A stretch of DNA of 64,000 nucleotides from Helicobacter salomonis (GTDB lineage Bacteria > Campylobacterota > Campylobacteria > Campylobacterales > Helicobacteraceae), in NCBI RefSeq assembly GCF_017979425.1, contig NZ_JAERIS010000005.1:1-64000 (forward strand), given 5' to 3'. Positions 62,028-64,000 of the stretch are shown here, in pieces (position 1 is the stretch's first letter; each line of letters starts with the position of its first letter). The position numbers and the translations under genes were made by a program. The notes beneath the pieces are model-generated. The model was not told where the DNA came from and did no database searches. It was given only the letters and a program-made list of their open reading frames with translations.

Positions 62028-62671
62028 ATTTAGACGCTCTTAAGACCTATCTAACCACCAAACAGACTCTTACGCCTATGGAGGTGTTGGGGCGGAGTTT
62101 AGCTTACAATCCTTATGTTCCTAGATTAAGTGGCAATGACCTGAAGCGCGTGCAGGCCACTCCGCACAAACTCGTGAGCTTAGATGCCAGCATGGATTTA
62201 GAACTCTTACTCACCCGCTTAAACGGGATTCATGAGGCTAGGGCCCTCCTCATAGACTTCACGCCCCTCTACACCCATGGCATGCCTGCTTTGGAAAGTT
62301 TAGACTTATTAGGCTACATCCGCCGTTTGAGTCCTCAACCCCTAATTCACAAGGATTATTTTTTAGACCCCTACCAACTTTTGGAGAGCGCAATCCATGG
62401 CGCTGATGCGGTGGTTTTGGATGCGCAGCTTTTGGGGATAGAGCTCAAAAACATGTGCGCTTATGCGTCGCGTTTGGGTCTATTGAGTGTTGTATATGTG
62501 CGCTCTAAAGCAGACCTCAAGGCAAGTATTTTAGCCAAGGCGAATGCCCTCTATTTGGGTGAAAACTTTGCTGCCCTCTTAGAAATAACTCCGCAGCGCT
62601 GCACCATTCTTAAGGACACAGACCCACTCTGCTCAGATGATGCTTATGGAGTAGATGGTCTGGTAATTTGA
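62018..62671 (+). CDS. TrpC-like protein, probably catalytically inactive
   Basis: A 217-residue TIM-barrel resembling indole-3-glycerol-phosphate synthase: PLIHKDYFLDPYQLLESAIHGADAVVLDAQLLG mirrors the family's KDFxxDPYQ...GADAxLL. The catalytic lysine of KDF is kept, but the conserved SPSKG glutamate/lysine segment, the glutamate after strand 6 (EVH becomes YVR) and the GxNNR asparagine are gone. So it is probably a repurposed protein. No trp genes are near. It overlaps the TPR gene by 10 bases. Confidence 0.7.
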   Translation: MPLDLDALKTYLTTKQTLTPMEVLGRSLAYNPYVPRLSGNDLKRVQATPHKLVSLDASMDLELLLTRLNGIHEARALLIDFTPLYTHGMPALESLDLLGYIRRLSPQPLIHKDYFLDPYQLLESAIHGADAVVLDAQLLGIELKNMCAYASRLGLLSVVYVRSKADLKASILAKANALYLGENFAALLEITPQRCTILKDTDPLCSDDAYGVDGLVI

Positions 62672-62723
62672 TCATATTCTGAGGGTCTTATCCTCTGTTC
62701 TAGGCTCAGATCGCTGTCTAGTG

Positions 62724-62830
62724 TTGACATACTCCCCATAGCTAAAGCTAGAGCTTTACGGCGCAAGTAGTCATTTCCGATGTTTGCCGGCGTGAACCTA
62801 ATTTGACATTCATAGATGATCACTCCACAC
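62724..62830 (-). mobile_element. IS200/IS605-type right end, copy C
   Basis: On the minus strand the segment reads ...CTCTAGCTTTAGCTATGGGGAG then TATGTCAA, ending at 62724. The hairpin (62732-62753) matches the IS608 right-end hairpin better than copies A and B. The frame reading through it, ECQIRFTPANIGNDYLRRK, is probably the altered 3' part of a transposon gene. No transposase remains. It lies between the TrpC-like and chemoreceptor genes. Confidence 0.65.
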
Positions 62831-63019
62831 AAGGGAGCATGCTAGCATAAATTCTTATAAAGAATTATATAATGAGAAGTTTTACCTTAACGCCCTGACA
62901 ATATTCATGCGAGAATAAGTCTTTCAACATCAGGAATGCGATAGTGAGGGGTGTTGTTTGTAGGCAAAGATAGGTACATTGTATTTGTTAGGATTTCTGC
63001 CAAAAATGGCACAAATTTA

Positions 63020-63028
63020 TGGTAGAAT
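63020..63028 (+). promoter_or_regulatory. extended -10 for the chemoreceptor gene
   Basis: TGG-TAGAAT, 69 bases before the ATG at 63097. Confidence 0.45.
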
Positions 63029-63096
63029 GCCTTAACATATCTTTTCACTGATTTTAATTATCATTTTAAGTATTTAGAAATAGATAAGGGGGCTTA

Positions 63097-64000
63097 ATGA
63101 ATTTTAAGACCAAGATTTCTCTCACATTTGCGGTGTTACTACTGGTCAGTTTCAGCGTTACAGCTGGAATTCTCAGTTATACGATGTATCATCGACTCAC
63201 AACATCATCTAAGGATCGTCTCAAAGAGTTGACATCCATGCTGGCCTATTCTGTCAATGGCTGGGATGAAGCAATCAGGACTGCCGTGAACAGCACCGCC
63301 CAGCAATTAGAAAAACTGGATTTGCACGATGCCAAGCGCATCCACGAGATCTTGAGCTATGTGCAGTATGGCATGGATTCGACAGATATCCATGTTGGTT
63401 TTGAAGATGGGAGTATGATCAAATTGGTGGGAAATGCTCCTAAGGACTATGACCCGCGCAAGCGCGATTGGTATCAGCAGGCCAAAGCCGCTAACCATAA
63501 ACTCGTGGTCACACATCCCTACCTAGATCTTTTTACTAATCGCTTGGTAGTTTCTTATAGCATTGCGCTTTATCAAGATGGCGTTTTTAAAGGGGTGTTG
63601 GGCTCGGATATCCCCCTCACTTATGTGCAAGAGAGTGCTAAAGAATATTCTTCAGAGGGGATTCGAATCCATTTTGTCGATCCTGGTGGATATGTTCTAG
63701 GATCGAGCACCTTGGAGCAGGGCAAGCAATTACAGACCATATATCCACAAGCACTAGCACTGATTAACCGCATTCTCTCCACACAACATGGCTTGGTCGA
63801 GACCAATGTAGATAAAGTGCCTAAATACTATGTATGGGACACAGCACCTGGATTTAGTTGGAGAATTTTGGCCGTTAGCAATAAAAATTTTGTGCTTAAA
63901 GACCTGGATACGATCCAAAGGACCTTGTTGATCATCTCCTTTGTCTCCTTAATTGTTTCGATTGTCTTGATCTTGATTATCACCAATCTTCTCTTTAAGC
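63097..64000 (+). CDS. methyl-accepting chemotaxis protein with dCache sensor (partial)
   Basis: Open to the window edge (301 codons seen). ATG 63097 with AAGGGGG before it. First membrane segment about 9-31, then a double-Cache (dCache_1) periplasmic sensor with DPRKRDWYQQAKAANHKLVVTHPYLD near residues 112-135, a ligand-pocket pattern often linked to amino acids or amines, and a second membrane segment from about 278. HAMP and signalling domains lie outside. Transducer-like protein; the ligand cannot be named from this. Confidence 0.92.
   Translation, partial: MNFKTKISLTFAVLLLVSFSVTAGILSYTMYHRLTTSSKDRLKELTSMLAYSVNGWDEAIRTAVNSTAQQLEKLDLHDAKRIHEILSYVQYGMDSTDIHVGFEDGSMIKLVGNAPKDYDPRKRDWYQQAKAANHKLVVTHPYLDLFTNRLVVSYSIALYQDGVFKGVLGSDIPLTYVQESAKEYSSEGIRIHFVDPGGYVLGSSTLEQGKQLQTIYPQALALINRILSTQHGLVETNVDKVPKYYVWDTAPGFSWRILAVSNKNFVLKDLDTIQRTLLIISFVSLIVSIVLILIITNLLFK

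Larger units (their letters stand above)
62672..63096. other. intergenic region with IS605-type right-end remnant
   Basis: 425 bases hold a minus-strand right-end remnant (62724-62830) and, nearer the chemoreceptor, a TGG-TAGAAT promoter. No other gene is visible; the frame on the minus strand at 62644-62832 belongs to the remnant. Confidence 0.6.

Noticed and set aside
63001-63030. Sigma-54 promoter (TGGCAC) before the chemoreceptor
   Set aside because: The -12 element TTGC is missing at the right distance; a TGG-TAGAAT box explains expression better.

Overview
The window is a stretch of a gastric Helicobacter chromosome, probably a non-pylori species. The strongest marker is a single reading frame in which RNA polymerase beta and beta' are fused (26647-35307), a Helicobacter trait. 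A periplasmic alpha-carbonic anhydrase, the nickel regulator NikR, a Helicobacter outer-membrane barrel protein, a Sel1-repeat secreted protein and many H. pylori-like gene clusters agree with this. Gene order is a mosaic of blocks I recognise from H. pylori (acpS-fliL-rsmD; nikR-nadD; aspB-murC-HP0622-like-mutS2; rpmE-rsmI-rlmB; nadE-lpxK; the rRNA-protein/rpo region; usp-clpA-panD-ybaB; ispA-surE; queD-queE; HP0268-like to HP0274-like). No CRISPR array, prophage, rRNA gene or complete transposon is visible.

Layout. 1-930 is gene-free. It holds a consensus-like promoter and a cluster of DnaA-box-like repeats (four perfect 11-bp copies). 931-2749 (minus) is acpS/fliL/rsmD and a small unknown. 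2825-5393 (plus) is lepA and carbonic anhydrase. 5350-9337 (minus) is miaA, rsfS, nadD, nikR, a shortened uvrC and a DciA-like gene. 9302-14496 (plus) begins with an overlooked small lipoprotein and continues through aspB, murC and mutS2. 14502-19135 (minus) holds an outer-membrane protein behind poly-G tracts, two envelope genes (one RodZ-like), rlmB, rsmI and rpmE. 19344-21175 (plus) is a 55-residue unknown, nadE and lpxK. 21179-23461 (minus) is a polysaccharide lyase family 8 (hyaluronate/chondroitin lyase type) gene.

23624-40120 (minus) is one large information-processing unit: tRNA-Thr/Tyr/Gly/Thr, tuf, rpmG, tRNA-Trp, secE, nusG, rplK, rplA, rplJ, rplL, rpoBC, rpsL, rpsG, fusA. A near-consensus promoter lies at 40137-40166. 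40163-45548 has mtnN, ribBA with a degenerate second half, a Sel1 protein, cmoA, thiG, sodB and bioD. 45564-46014 carries two degenerate right ends of an IS200/IS605-type element. Each looks like a TnpB guide-RNA (omega/reRNA) scaffold and each sits behind an extended -10 box; the second abuts the ribosome-binding site of a universal-stress-protein gene. 46015-51996 is usp, clpA, panD, ybaB, a PDZ protein, ispA and surE. 52025-55686 is a lipoprotein, queD, queE and recJ, the last broken by a +1 shift at CTT TGA.

55899-62671 (plus) is a long set: HP0268-like, miaB, an acyltransferase, three genes resembling PilM, PilN and PilO, a cysteine-cluster protein, a TPR protein with a G9 tract in its signal-peptide region, and a degenerate TrpC-like protein. 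A third IS605-type right end lies at 62724-62830 (minus). The window ends inside a dCache chemoreceptor gene.

The points most worth following are the orphan TnpB-type RNA scaffolds, the PL8 lyase, the PilMNO-like genes in an organism family that lacks type IV pili, the split recJ, and the G9-tract TPR gene. All assignments are by eye and memory of the families; no alignment or database search was run.
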